A stretch of 64,000 nt of DNA, taken from assembly GCA_032622095.1 (NCBI GenBank), contig CP136064.1, forward strand, positions 112,952,004-113,016,003, given 5' to 3'. Under the pieces are notes generated by a model. That model had not been told where the DNA came from and ran no database searches. It was given only the letters and a program-made list of their open reading frames with translations. The position numbers and the translations under genes were made by a program. This document shows positions 22,093-35,216 of the stretch, one piece after another. Numbering within the stretch: the stretch's first letter is position 1; each line of letters begins with the position of its first letter. The stretch is from Siphonodentalium dalli. Its lineage: Eukaryota > Mollusca > Scaphopoda > Gadilida > Siphonodentaliidae.

Positions 22093-22102
22093 TATATATA
22101 AG
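22093..22102 (+). promoter_or_regulatory. TATA-box candidate
   Basis: The sequence TATATATAAG is followed at once by a GC-rich stretch (CGCCCGCGGC), and a G-rich tract lies about 60 bp upstream. It sits in the CpG-richer stretch that also holds the THAP frame. No transcript start can be shown. Confidence 0.3.
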
Positions 22103-22654
22103 CGCCCGCGGCTACCACTTTATAGCATCAAGGGTAGACTGAGCAAATCGAGACGGGATGCTGGTCCCGCCAAACTCTCCAGACGGCATCGACATATCAA
22201 AACGCATGCGATTCTCGCCTATCGTATCCGTATTTGGACGAGATTGTAAGACCATAGCCTGGACCACAATAATCCAAGTCCCATAAAAATCGCGTAATAA
22301 TTAAGCCGAGAAATAAATAAATAATACCGCCACCGGTTGTCGGCTATCTCCGTCGCAAAAACCTCGCATGACGTCAAGCGAGGTAAACTAATTAAAAACA
22401 CGGAATCGGAGTTATTTGTGTCTACCTATATGACGATGGAAAATCCGGAATAGACATCAGCTCGTGAGCGTGATGGAATTACTGCGGGGCATATCAATAG
22501 CATTGTGTACACATGGTTAATTGTCATCGCGCGGTGAGTTATATTCACTTGTGATTTGTCTTAAGCGCTGTTTGGAAAGTTATTGTTTTGACAAAAAAAC
22601 TATAGAAGGCCGATTGAGCGGGGTAGGTAACACTTTCGTGTCAAAAATAAAGCT

Positions 22655-22661
22655 TATAAAA
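22655..22661 (+). promoter_or_regulatory. TATA box upstream of the THAP frame
   Basis: TATAAAA lies about 70 bp before the ATG at 22728. This is a reasonable distance for a short 5' leader, so it is a plausible core promoter for that frame. Confidence 0.35.
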
Positions 22662-22727
22662 ACATGAGCAGGCATGTGAACTCTATTCGGGCGCGTGTTC
22701 ACGATGTTGTTTTAATTTTCCGTATAT

Positions 22728-22946
22728 ATGCCCCGAGTGTCCCGTATTTACAATCATTCATTCGTAACATTGCCATATAAATGCAGTGTTTTCGGCTGTG
22801 GCCGGTCTAGTGACTCTCAGTTAGGTATAATGCTGTATTCATTTCCAAACGATGTTCGTTTACGTGCCATTTGGCGGGATTTCTGTGGGAAACCCGTTGC
22901 GCAATCATCAGAAACCGATTACATATACCAAATAAAGAGCGTTTAA
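22728..22946 (+). CDS. THAP-type zinc finger start (exon or broken gene)
   Basis: The 72-residue frame opens at the first ATG after an in-frame TAA. It contains KCSVFGCG, then LYSFPND, then AIWRDFCGKP, which match the first half of a THAP domain: the Cx4C pair, the FP and the W. THAP domains are C2CH zinc fingers that bind DNA; they occur in host regulators and in P-element-like transposases. The second zinc pair (C-x2-H) is missing, because the frame runs out just after the W, at an AATAAAGAGCGTT repeat unit that overlaps its stop. Either the rest lies in a downstream exon (no clear donor was seen) or this is a truncated copy. Gene and transposon origins cannot be told apart here. Confidence 0.5.
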   Translation: MPRVSRIYNHSFVTLPYKCSVFGCGRSSDSQLGIMLYSFPNDVRLRAIWRDFCGKPVAQSSETDYIYQIKSV

Positions 22947-24145
22947 TTTGACAAGTCAGTCATGGTTACGAATACATACAATTGCAGTTAAAGTGGAGAG
23001 TATGTTGAATAAATCACGATAACAACTATTCTTAGTCGATTCCCCATTTCCTTCACCATGGCTCCATAAAGAGCGTTCCATGTTAAGAGTTTTCCTAATA
23101 TGGTACGAATAAAAAGAGTTTAATAAAGCGGAAATTGCTATGACTTGGAAGGATATATAAAGCATTCATATCGGAAGTTCGTGTACATGTATTGACCTGT
23201 ATTGGTGTAATCAGTAAAAAAAATCACGATGACAACTGTTCTAAGTCGAGTCCCTTTACCTTGACGCAATAAAGAGCGTTCACTATTACGATATATTGCG
23301 AATAAAGAGCACTTGAATATGTGATTCCATATTAAACCGGATTATTATCCCTCCTTCAAAAAGTGTTATATATGATTGGATGTTTATAACCCTATTGTTA
23401 TGCGTAATTGCCACATAGAGGTCGATTTATGACCTGGATATTCAATAGACCGCATCGCTAGAGTGCTAATTTAATAGGTCAATAACGATGCATAGATGTA
23501 GTGAATTTCCATCAGTGACAGTCGGCTAGATTGTTTTGGGGTGGGGGAAGCAATATTCCGAAATATATATAAACACCATATTGCCCAAATAATTACATGA
23601 TTCATAACCAAGGAAAAATGAACATATCATATTGGTAATGAATGACTTGATTATAATTGATTAAATCCGACAGCAATAAACCAATTGTGTGTTGTTTTAC
23701 CGCGTTACGATAATTAAAACGAAACGCTCTTTATTGACACACGACTAATGGCATCTGGAAATTGGAATGTTTACGAGATGATAATTGCCTAATAACTGTG
23801 CAAGTCTTCGCGTATATATGCAATCTTGATATGCATATATAATATAACTTGGACTATTCCGGTAACGAAAAAATATATATAAACACGAGCACGCGTTTAT
23901 ATAGATAAATGCGCGCAAAACTGAATAATATACGGGCATGGCTTTATAGTAACAACACATCGCGATACATATAATAATAGTAATAATAACACGATAAAGA
24001 TCGACATTTAATTACGAGAAAGGCGATGTTTCGGCGAAGTTTTGCATTCGCAGTGTGATAACGCGACAATCGTCAAAGGCCGCGATCGACTACATGCAAA
24101 CTTAAAATACCGCCGTCGCGTATCTATGCGTTGTCAATGAGTTAC

Positions 24146-24215
24146 CACGTGATCGATCACGTGCTATGCTTCTGTTTACATGTGACAATCACGTGATCGG
24201 GCTGATGATCACGTG
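24146..24215. promoter_or_regulatory. Cluster of four CACGTG E-boxes
   Basis: CACGTG occurs at 24146, 24158, 24190 and 24210. The first two form a perfect 18-bp palindrome (CACGTGATCGATCACGTG). Three have a flanking ATC or GATC, and the last reads TCACGTGAC, the form preferred by USF, MITF and TFE-type bHLH-zip factors. Four such hexamers within 70 bp are far above chance expectation for AT-rich DNA. A regulatory element is likely; its target gene is unknown. Confidence 0.5.
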
Positions 24216-25369
24216 ACTTCGTCTACAACAAAATCTTCGGCTAACTTCGGAATTTTTTTGAATCGTTATAAAAATAACGATTGGCGGCCGAATATTAGAT
24301 TATATGCGCCCAATGGACATTTTATATATATATTATCGGTATATTGAAAGAAAATAATATTGTTTTTTTCAGGACCGTATTCCTTTAAGGGATAGTGATC
24401 GTATATTTGAACCAAAATGTATGCGTTTTAATATTGATCTGTTTACGGTGTTTGGAACAAATATTTTCGACAACTAAACCCTCTCGTCCCTTTAATATAA
24501 TTAATATAACATCCCTCATCCAATAATCTCCAAATTGCATATCTAATTTAAATCCTAGTTACACATCACACCGCCCCTCATCATTTGCCAATTGTACACC
24601 CTTTTTTGCTGCTTCTGTTGCAACTGCTCAATTTCTTTAAAAATTATTGAAAAAATGGTCCTCCGGCCTGCGACATTTACCTCCGATTTAGTTTTTTCGA
24701 TCATCGGTCCACACCAAAATTGAGCACACGTCCCTATATAATATACCTATTTAAACCAAGTATACACGGTGGTGTAATAAAAGAACCATTAATTTAACCG
24801 TAACCGTAGCATATTTCCACGTATACGTGTACGTTTTCACGACAAATCCCCGCTGATCTGTTATTAATGAACCAAACAATTAACATGTCAACACACTCTG
24901 GCCCGCCAATGCTACAGTGTATAAACGTAACGGGGCAAATATGCATATTATATTGACAGCTAACGAGAACATTCATCACCAATAATCTGCTCACCCCTTT
25001 CAGTCTATACGATAGAAACTAAACGATTTGTTACTTCTAATTACCCGTACTTAATTACACTACTTGCGTGTTAATAAAGTACGACACACCCCCCCCCCCA
25101 ATCACAACTAAAGGTGAAACATGGGATTTAGAACATTAATATTCACTCTTACACAGTTCCACATTCAAGGTGTGTCTTGTGTAATCGTATGTCAGTTGTA
25201 ACGTTGTGAAACCGCAACCGAACTGAATTATTCTATTGCTAAATAGTTCATGGGTGACCTGATGCATGCATCTTAGTTTTCTTGTACAGTATGGCAGGCA
25301 GATCACAACACAGGGCTTATCTAGACACTACGCCGCTAAAACGGCAAGTATACCAAACTGCCCATTTTA
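24216..25369. other. No gene seen
   Basis: AT-rich non-coding sequence with one C run near 25089. No exon or element end was recognised. Confidence 0.4.
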
Positions 25370-25598
25370 GCGGCTGGTCCCATATAGAAATCTACCCGGG
25401 TAAAACTGGGGGTTTATCCGGTTTAATCCATGGTAAACCCCGGTTCACCCGGGTAAAATGATATTCTACCCAGGTAAACCCCAATTAAAAAGTCATTATA
25501 CCGGGGTTAATCCAGGTATATAAAACTTATATCGAGATTTACTAGGGTGTCTTATCCATTTGGTAGGGATTTACCCAGGTGTTTCTCCATCTCATGGT
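25370..25598. repeat. ACCCGGGTAAA-type short repeats
   Basis: ACCCGGGTAAA, AACCCCGGTT, ACCCAGGTAAA and similar half-palindromes recur every 20-40 bp. The last part (ACCCAGGTGTTTCTCCATCT) is repeated just beyond the right end of the large element at 29917. Confidence 0.65.
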
Positions 25599-28500
25599 AT
25601 AGTGTGGTCGTGGTACGCAAAAAAAGGGGTCAACCCAGAAGAAATTGGTATAGAAGCGATCTCGGTGTCATTCAACGCGGGATAATCTCTGCTACAACAT
25701 ATCCAAAATCCGCTAAAATCCGCTTGGGGCAAAATCCAGGATCCAAGATGGCGTCCAACATGGCCGCCTTTTGTCAAAAGAGATTCTGACTGAGATTAAT
25801 TCGACATAATGAGAACAAATGTTGCCATATTAATACAAATGTATACATTTTTGCGAAGGTAAAGTATTATGCCACATATCTATAGAAAAAATGGAACCCC
25901 TCGCCCCAGATGGCTGCCAAAATGGTGGCCTAAACTCGAAAATTAAAATTTTTTGCCTAATATCTTAAAGATCAATTCCTGTTGTTTGATAATGGTTCAG
26001 ACTGGCGACATTGATTAGTCATATTCATGTTAATTCATCATTGGAGCAATGAAAGATACCATAAATGGGGTCCCAGACTCATATACACCCTCAAAAATTT
26101 GATTTTACAGAACGCGGTATAAAATTCCACAAAAATCGCCATTGGGATTCCAGTCGTATATCAACAAGAAATGGACAGAACTGTACAATATAAGTTGGGC
26201 ATACCATTATCTATAATTACTGCAATTCAATGAAACCCAAATTGGCGCTTTGTCTTAAAATGGCTGCCAAAATGGTGGTCAAAATATGGAAAATGGCAGA
26301 TATTTAGAATGGTCGTCAGAGGGTTAGACCCAGAAGGAAATGGTAAAGAAACGGTTTTGTTGTCATTCAACGCGGGAGAATCTCGTGTAATACATATCCA
26401 AAATCCGCTAAAATCCGCTTTGGGGAAAATACAGAATTCAAGATGGCGTCCAACATGGTCGCCAATAATAATGAAAATGGCAAATATGTAGTTATTCACG
26501 AAAACCCATTTGACAAAACGCCAATTCGGCACCAATACACATCATTGATTGAAATCAATGTTTTTTGTGGGTATGAGTAGCCAATCACGATTCAAAATGC
26601 TAAGATGGCTACCAAAATGGCCACCGAAAATTGTCGAAATTTAAGTTCTGCTCAGAGAAAAGCCGAAACAACACTTCGGTTGTGAGCTAACGATGACAGA
26701 CCTATTAAACATGTTGCCAATAATCTACTACCGCAATAAGTTCAGCCTGAAATGTTCCAACTAAGCAGTATCTACTGCAGGATCAAACACGATGTCCACT
26801 TATTACGAGGGACTATCTGGAAATTAATTAAAAAGAAATATAATTGCTTCGAATCTGGATTATTTGAAAACACAGTGTCAACATTTCTACTTATAACGAC
26901 TATTCGGAACATCAAATATATGGGCATCGGTGGTCTAAGTCCGGAAGCATCAGGCTATAATAGGTTTTCCAGTGCTGGCGAAAGTGAAAAGGACAGGAGG
27001 GAAAAGCGAATAATCTGGGGTTTACTTAATTGGTGGGCAAGTTGGTTATCGGAGCTGGGGAGTTTCAAAGTAAAATTATTTTCTTCAATATCAAGAGGAA
27101 AAATGAAAATTCGCACGTACATTGTATACCCTTCACACTTTATGTGACAATTCCGTGTCATGCGATTGTGGGTATATACATGTGGATAGAATCATTCTAG
27201 TACATATATAGACGCACCTATATATTCTACACATTTAGTGAATTTCATCAATGATATGTAGACACAATGTGCGTCACGGCTGGATCTGACCCGTAGGCGT
27301 AAAGGTATCAACCATTTAGCTTGATTAACTGGCATATCAAGGTTGTCATTTGATAGAAATGCCACATGAACATGGTGATTAACAACATGTTTGTCTAAGA
27401 AATGTGAACAATGAACATGTTATTTTCCGGATGTTAGACAATCAAACTGCCACATAAGGCGTTCATCCATGCTCATCAGAGCACGAAATATGTGCAAATT
27501 AATGACACGAAAACTATTTCATGCGGACGACGTACTCTAGACCTACATCCAACGTCATTTCCTATTAACTTTTATTGTTTGTACGGACGGTTTCGAGGTT
27601 TGAAAATCCCGCTTGTCCAAGAAAACCTCCACATACTTACGGAGTCGATGTATAAGCAATGTATGGGGATAGTTTCTTCATACATATATGTATTTGGCAC
27701 ACGTATTTTCTAGAACATAAGAGATCACCATTTACCGGAGAGTTGATATCTGGGAAGAGATCAGAGTAAAACTACTTTTCTTACATGTCGAAATGGGGAA
27801 TCCATGGGCTACATTTAGTTCCAGCTTGAAACTTGAAAATGATGGCCGAGCCCGAATAGTTAATATTTCGTCGCATCAGTGCTATAATGTAACCCACATT
27901 TTCAACTTTCCGAGAAAATGAAGGTTGAAGTTTTTAGACAACATTTCTCCTAATGTTGACAAAGCATGACGTATTGTTGTATTTATCCCAATGAAAACTG
28001 ACATTAGCTGTTCATTGAACCACATATTGTTTTCTGTTTATTCCCTCGTTTTCTTTTAAAAAGGAATAGCTTGTTTGGAGATATGATATTTTGCGTATGC
28101 CAGCGACGATTCGTTTCCGTGCTATAATGAAGTTGTGCTAATAAATGCAGATTAAGCTAAATATGGTGGCAATCGCATGTGTCTATGAACTAAAAAGTGC
28201 CTATTCTACACTATGAAAATTCACCCATGTGCATCATCATACAGAAATGTGTGGAACAATCACAAAATTTAAAACACCAAATGATCACGTGACTAACATG
28301 GAGATACTGCCAAATAGCACACATTTTAGAATTCACAAACACAAAACAGAAGTCACGTGGACAACCTGAAGCGTCCGATTGGATGCTATTGGACATACGA
28401 CCTCATAGCACGAATAATTGTTCAGATCGCTGGAGATACGACATTTTCTTCACTGGTTTGTGCGAATATTTTGTCATCCAATGCAAGGACAGTTTGGCCC

Positions 28501-29915
28501 ACCGGATTGGATTTTTTCTCACGATTCGAATGGTATCAAATACTCATTTCCCGCCAAAATGGATATACGACATTATAGCACTGATGAGTCGAGATTTTGT
28601 CAACCCGCGGGAAGCCACCAAAAGATTGAAAATAAATAGTTTTGATGTATATGAGCCACATACATGTATATGAGCCAACTATCAACTGCATCCACCACTC
28701 ACAACTTCCATTATGTGATAAGCTGGGCAGAGTCTACCATTTTCGTTTTGGAAGCCATATTAGATAAAATTTATTGTTTCTTTTGGTCTATTTGAGATCG
28801 AATGTTCACAAATAAAAGAAACGATCAATTATTTTGTAGACAAGATCTGCTCATCCCTAAATATCAAATGTGACCAGAACCCCAAAGTCGATTTTGGTTA
28901 AATTTCATACCGCATTCGTTATAACTTATTAGTGAAGGACCGGAGTAAACTATGATCTAATCTATTATAAATGTCATTGCTGTAATGATCAGTTGACACG
29001 ATCATTGAAAGAATATACCCATTGTTTCCCAGTTCAGAGAGCAACAAGTGATAAACAGAAGTGATAGAAAATAGTATTTTTCACATCGGGTGGCCATTTT
29101 TGGTACTGATTTTTAAGTTTTTACATAGAGCTAGCATAATGGCATCATAAAGACGTATACATTCGTATTTATTTAGTCAATTTTATTCATCAACCACTAC
29201 TTATAATGGATTGAATGACACTGTGATCAATATCCGCCATTTTCCATATTTTGACCGCCATTTTGAGACAAAGCGCCAATTTGGGTTTCGTTGAATTGGA
29301 GTATTTATAGATATTGGTATGCCCAACTTACATTGTACAGTTCTGTCCATTTCTTGTTGATATATGACTGTAATCACAATGGAGAGTTTTGTGGAATTTT
29401 ATACCGCGTTCTGTAAAATCGAATTTTTGAGGGTGTAGATGAGTCTGGGACCCCATTTATGGTATCTTTCATTGCTCCAATGATGAATTAACATTAATAT
29501 GACTAATCAATGTCGCCAGTCTGAACCATTATCAAACAACAGGAATTGATCTTTAAGATATTAGGCAAAAACTTCAAATGTCCGAGTTTAGGCCGCCATT
29601 TTGGCGGCCATCTGGGACGATGGGTTCCATTTTTTGCCATAAACAGGTGGCACAACATTTTACCTTTGCAAAAATGTATACATTTGTATACATATGACCA
29701 CATTTGTTCTCACTGTTATCGAATTAATCTCAGTCAGAGTATCTTTTGACTAACGGCAGCCATGTTGGACGCCATGTTGGATCCTGAATTTTGCCCAAAG
29801 CGGATTTTAGCGGATTTTGGATATGTTATACACGAGATTCTCCCGCGTCGAATGACACCAAAACCGCTTCTATACCAATTTCTTCCGGGTCGAACCCTCT
29901 GACGACCACACTAGT
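25599..29915. mobile_element. Large element with about 700-bp inverted arms
   Basis: The arms at about 25599-26300 and 29232-29915 are inverted copies, recognisable throughout (TAGTGTGGTCG at the outer ends; ATCCAAAATCCGCTAAAATC; CAAGATGGCGTCCAACATGG; GGGTCCCAGACTCAT). About 180 bp of the outer arm is repeated directly at 26305-26480. The 2.7 kb centre has only unremarkable open frames, the longest 131 residues at 26752-27147, with no transposase features. A roughly 28-bp near-identical sequence (ACCCAGGTGTTTxTCCATCT) lies outside both ends. Confidence 0.8.
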
Positions 29916-30129
29916 ATACCCAGGTGTTTATCCATCTCATGATATACCGGGGTGTTTTACTGTTCATTATGGGAAAAAAAGTTACCAACAGGAGCGAACT
30001 TGAACATGTATTTTCGACCAAGCCTTGGTGCTCAAACCTTAAATTACAACAACATATTTCACATGTATAGTTTGGATTACCATTACAATAATTAATTAAT
30101 CCACCGTTTTTCTTACGAGTCACTTAGCC

Positions 30130-31735
30130 AGTTTGGTGCAAATTAAAGTGAGAACTTGTTGTCATATGTATACAAATGTATATATTTTTTGTGAAGTTAC
30201 AATACCACATTTTAGGGCCAAATTTCTCCTTCCAAAATGGCAGCTGGAAGTGGAAAATTTTATGTTTTATCCCACCGATATCTTCTAGATAAGTTAATTA
30301 TGTATGTGACTGGTTCATAGTTGGGACTATTATTATTATTATTATTATTTTTCATGTTAACTGATCATTGAAGCAATAAAATATGACATTTTTGTGGTCC
30401 CAGCCCTTCCGGTCCCTCAATTATTAAATTGTTTACAGAACGTGGTATAAAATTTCACCAAAAATCACCATTGTGATTCTATTCATTGTTCAACAAGAAA
30501 TGAACAGAACCGTGCAACGTAACTGAGGCATACCATTACCTATGCATATTTTAACTCAATTTAATCAAAATTGTCACTTTGTCCCAAACTGGCTGCAAAA
30601 ATGGCAACACAAATTTGAAAAAAGGCAAATATTGCCACATCATGCTATGTAATCGCTTACAAGTTGTGATAAGGAATAAAATGGACTATTCTATCTTACA
30701 TATATTAAATACTAACATTTGTATGCGGACAAATATGAAGTGAATAGGTATACAGGGAGTTACTATGTGATCATAAAAACAAGGAATTGTTATATATGAT
30801 CATGGTGTTATCATAGGCCTATAGAGTAACTCCCTCTATACCTAGGCACCTCACGGTAGCAGGGTAATGTCGCCCTTGACCTTAATAAATGGTATACTCG
30901 TAGGGCGCGCATCTATAATATAAAATCGACTCCATTCCACCCGTATGTGCAATTTGACATATATCAAGATGTTCACACATTTTGTTGTTCTATAATCCAC
31001 CAGAAAAAGACCCGTTAATTAGTTGAATATAACGTGACTGCAAATTCTGAGGTGAAGGTCGAGTATAGCTCTTGTGACATTACCCCTCTACCGCACCTCA
31101 CCTGTGACCACATATTCACTTCCTGGTTGTTATTTTTGACGATTCCGATGTCAAGCTTGTGATAGAAAAATCAGATTTGTTCTTGTAATGTCAGTAGTTG
31201 CACTAATAACAATTAACTAAGGTGCATCAGAATTGTTAGCATTCATGTATATAAGACATAAGGTTATTTATCAGCCACACCTCGTAAGCGATTAAATGGC
31301 ATGCTAGGGAAAAATTCACCGTTTCCATATATTGGCCGCCATTTTGAGACAAAATGACAAATTTCTTTCCGCGTTCTGTAAAATCGAATTTTTGAGGGCT
31401 CTGAAGGGACTGGGACCCAAATGAATGGCACATTTCATTGCTCGATGATCATTAACTTGAACAATACAAAATAAAGTCCTTATACTGAATCAATTCCATA
31501 GAGCAGAAACTAATCTACAAGATATTAGTGTAAAAACGTCAAAATTTCCGGCAGCCATTTTGGCAGAAATTTTGCCTTAAAATGGGGCAATACATCTTAG
31601 CTTCACACAAGTATATACATTTGTATACACAAGACAAGATGTTTTCACTATAATATGCATCAAATTGACTTAGGGACTCGTCGGGAAAAAAACGGCGGCA
31701 ATATTAGACGCCATCTTGCCTGGTGTCTACACGGA
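30130..31735. mobile_element. Older, diverged relative of the 25.6 kb element
   Basis: A diverged arm at 30150-30640 (ACAAATGTATA, TTACAGAACG.GGTATAAAAT, AACAAGAAATG.ACAGAAC) faces an inverted one at 31310-31730 (GGCCGCCATTTTGAGACAAA, GCGTTCTGTAAAATCGAATT). An (ATT)n run lies at 30328-30350. Two related elements therefore lie side by side. Confidence 0.6.
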
Positions 31736-33105
31736 CACTTTTTCGCATTAACATTGCTTGCAAGTTGAGTGACTTAAAAATGAGTCGGGAGCTATATTAT
31801 ATTAGACCCTAAATGAACAGAAAACTATTAGGGCATATAAATACAGTTTGTAACCTTTAATCTTTAAGATTTCGTTTCGTTTCGTTCGGCAAACTAAATA
31901 TATTCTTCCAATGTGAAATGAGGGCAAAAAGAGTTAGCGTGTATTTTATGGTAATTTTGTCGCAAATTAACATGGATTGACAACAGAAAATGATCGACTA
32001 GATACAAATCGGATATATTGTGAATTAAATACAAGATTCAACGATTTTATTCATATGGATGTTCGCATAATATCGAAAAAAAAGTCTGTCAAAATTATTT
32101 CTATTGCCAATTTGAGGACCAGGAAACGGAATGAATATGGCAGTACCAGTACTCAATGGCTATTATGGCACGAATGAAAACCACTGAGTCACTCATTACT
32201 AATATGCAACTGAGAAGTTTGATATACAGGCTTCAGATCAGTACTATTACCTGTACTCTAGGACTACAACTGGATTGTATACATTATTATTAGTATTAAT
32301 TAGCCAATCGACTTGGAAGTTGGAAACTTTAAAGCGATTATCCGTTTATCACCACAACAAAGAAATAAGAGTGTCTGGAAGTCGAAGAGTATATGTATAC
32401 TGTTTTAAAATTATATTGTCTTCATGCCAGAGACTTTTAGCTCCCAGCATCGAGGTTTGACATTACGCAAATTGCTGCAGCGGTTGGAACAGAAGAAGAA
32501 TATTGTGATAATGTTATGTTGTACGGTACATGTATGTAAATTTAATTCAACTGGTACTGTGCATTAACTGAGCGCATTTGGCAGTGATATGTTACTAACG
32601 TATCGGTAGGGCCCAACATCATGTGTGCTACTACATCTGTCAGGACCCTGCAAATTAAAACACATTGTACATGAATATTAGTATTTATTACTGTATGCAG
32701 TTGGCAAGATTCTGAGACGTCACATTTACCCGACAGCCAAAAGGTACATGTAGCAGTACTTACGCAATTGCATCAAGTTGGAACAACTCAACCTATAATA
32801 CTGCACAGTCAAAATAATGGGACAGATGAACGCTGGACTCAACATAATAACTACTAGTACCGGTATATGTACATGTATATTCATACAGCATACAGAAAGT
32901 TCAAAGATTTTGACAGCACTTTGATTCCATAAGAGGATCCACATGTACTGTACCACCTCTGGGTGAAGTATGCTGTGCACATTACAATGAAGTTTCATGT
33001 TATAATAGTTTGACTGTTAGCGTGTACTTCACTTCCATTCCAAATTGAAGATTGACCCAATTATTCTTTTTTACAAGTTATTTAGTAATTTACATTTATA
33101 TCTAA
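31736..33105. other. No feature seen
   Basis: Non-coding AT-rich sequence. TACATGTA-type palindromes become common from here on. Confidence 0.4.
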
Positions 33106-33377
33106 AGGTACTCAATCTAATCAGATTGTGGATGAAGATGGATAACTCTAAAATCAAGTGGTAGTAACTGTAATAACCACTTGATTTTAGAGCAATTTGT
33201 CTGTTTGACCACATGTTTTCTGGCCGGGCCACATCTCGAGAAATTAACAAATTTCATAAATCTATATCTGTTCACTCTGAGCTTTTATGAGGGGGTTCCT
33301 CGACTCGGAATAAAATATTTATACCCCCGAAGCCAAATAAATAGTAATTTAGGAGCGTCTGATCGGATTGAGTACCT
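33106..33377. mobile_element. AGGTACTCAATC element, copy 1
   Basis: The ends are AGGTACTCAATC and GATTGAGTACCT, flanked on the right by TTAA and on the left by CTAA (a decayed TTAA). It contains a hairpin (CTAAAATCAAGTGGT and its inverse) near 33150. Confidence 0.75.
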
Positions 33378-34221
33378 TTAAAGATGCTCTATCATTTATG
33401 ATGGGTGTATGAAAAAGTGAAACACAATGGTCAACCGAAGACAAGTTCAAGTAAGGGTCAATCCACACCGACCACGAGCGTGCGGTTTTTACGTCCGTTT
33501 TCTGTCGTCCGTAGCAGCTTACTAAATTATCATAGCATTTGCGTTTAATTGAATTTAATTCTATTCCGGTACAATTCCGGGGGAGGGGGGGGCAAATTGT
33601 GTGCGAAGTGACTTCACAAGCTTAGAATACAAGTAAATTGGGACAAAAAATTAATCCTGTTATTACGTCGAGCTCTTGCCATGATTTTTTCTCTTCTCAT
33701 TTATCCTTGCACTTCAGTTATCAGCATGTTGCTACTAGTAAAGTCCCCCACCATCTTTGTTATCGCAATGACAAATGCAATGTGTCGCCTTCAATTAGAA
33801 GGAATTTCATGCATGAAATATCCTATTTGACAGCGGCCTAATTATCCCGCTTGTTGGTCAGAAAGCGAGAAATCAACGAAGCATAAAATCACTGCTGTGA
33901 TCGAATCGTGGTCAGCGATTCTGTCGCTTGCAGTGTGAATATAAAAATTGGGCGCTTTGAAGTTTGAACTGCTACGGATGACAGAAAATGGCCGTCATAA
34001 TCATGCGCTCGCATCCGGTGTGGATCGACCTTAAGAAAATGTTTTTTAAGACAGTTTAGAAATGCGCACATGTTTAACTAGTTCCATGTGAAGTCCAGTG
34101 AACATGTTTATATGTAGTTTAAGGTCACTAATAAAATCTTTAATGCATGTTTGTATATCCAAATACAAGCATGACAAATTTCTTCCCTGGATCAACATTA
34201 TGCACAATATACATCTGTTGC
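33378..34221. other. No feature seen
   Basis: Non-coding, with one G run near 33582. Confidence 0.4.
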
Positions 34222-34350
34222 ATATACCGGTATTTCATCTGATTTTGCGAGAATCTACATGTATACATACTTTTTCACGAGAATCCAGGGTAATTTGCGA
34301 GAATATTTACAGGAATCTAGATTTGGATTCTCGCCAAAATATAAGCCCTG
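34222..34350 (-). repeat. GATTCTCGC repeat, copy 2
   Basis: The inverse of 18650-18772, from ATTTCATCTGATTTTGCGAG to GATTCTCGCC and AAATATAAGCCC. Confidence 0.75.
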
Positions 34351-34569
34351 CTTAAGATTCGACGAGAATCACCGAATCGATTCTTGTAATGATTCTCGCG
34401 AAACATTTCCATTTTCAGTGCTTAATGACTAACTTGATTCGTCATTTGATTCATGCAAAATTAATTGTACTAGTATTTTGGGCCCTGCATCTGCATTGCC
34501 AATTCCTTTTACAAAACCGACAATAAGTAGTGGAGATATCATTTATATTTATTAAATATAAGTACTTAA

Positions 34570-35216
34570 AGGGGTACTGTACACAGAGATAGGCCTCTTT
34601 TTTTTTTACTCCCATTGAAATTACTTTCAAGTTAGATTGCGTTCGTGTTATATGAGTTTCGTATAAACCTAATTTAGCGAAGAAAATATTGATCTTGGAA
34701 AAAAAAATATTACGATTTCAAACTACGCGCCATGTTTTTGACCTTCACCGGAGAAGACACAGGTCTCAGGCAGAACCGGAAGTTCATTGCTCACAGCTTC
34801 GATTGATGCATTCAATCTCTTCCGTCGAACAATCTCACTCCCTATAAAAGTAATTGACGCTTTATGACTCTTGTTTCTTTCTCCTTTTTTTCCGAATCGG
34901 TTATAACGGGCCTTCCTTTTGCAGGTAACATGTTTTGTTTGCAACTCAATAATTTTCGAGAACGGTCGTCAATAAAAGACACGCAGCAGATGCGATTTCA
35001 AGAACGGTAACTCGTAATGGCATAATTCGTCATTTTATGACTCCAGCCATAAATGAATTTATATTAAATAATTCAATTTTACTTTTACGATAGCCTGTTA
35101 ACCGGAACGTTTTGAGTAGACATCGTCGACTCAAATTAGTTATTTTTTTAATATAATATTCATATTAGATCGCTATTGTCACCGGGAATTTATTGAAATT
35201 GGTGTACAGTACCCCT
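34570..35216. mobile_element. TTAA-flanked element with AGGGGTACTGTACAC ends
   Basis: The 15-bp ends AGGGGTACTGTACAC are exact inverted copies, and TTAA stands directly outside both (34566-34569 and 35217-35220). Target TTAA is the signature of piggyBac-type insertion. A 73-residue basic open frame on the minus strand (34723-34944) has no recognised motif and no transposase signature. Confidence 0.85.

Larger units (their letters stand above)
21551..23736. repeat. Scattered ATAAAGAGCGTT motif
   Basis: ATAAAGAGC followed by GTT or a variant lies at 21551, 21593, 22932, 23066, 23269 and 23302, with an inverted copy at 23724-23736. Two copies share about 60 bp upstream (AATCACGAT.ACAACT.TTCT and AGTCGA.TCCC). 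The surrounding 21.8-24.3 kb is richer in CpG than the rest. Confidence 0.7.

Noticed and set aside
26752-27147. 131-residue frame inside the large element, as a transposase
   Set aside because: No DDE, zinc-finger or other transposase features are visible, and composition is like the surroundings.
28357-28673. Three overlapping plus-strand frames
   Set aside because: All three frames are open over the same stretch and none has a recognisable motif; it lies inside the 25.6-29.9 kb element.
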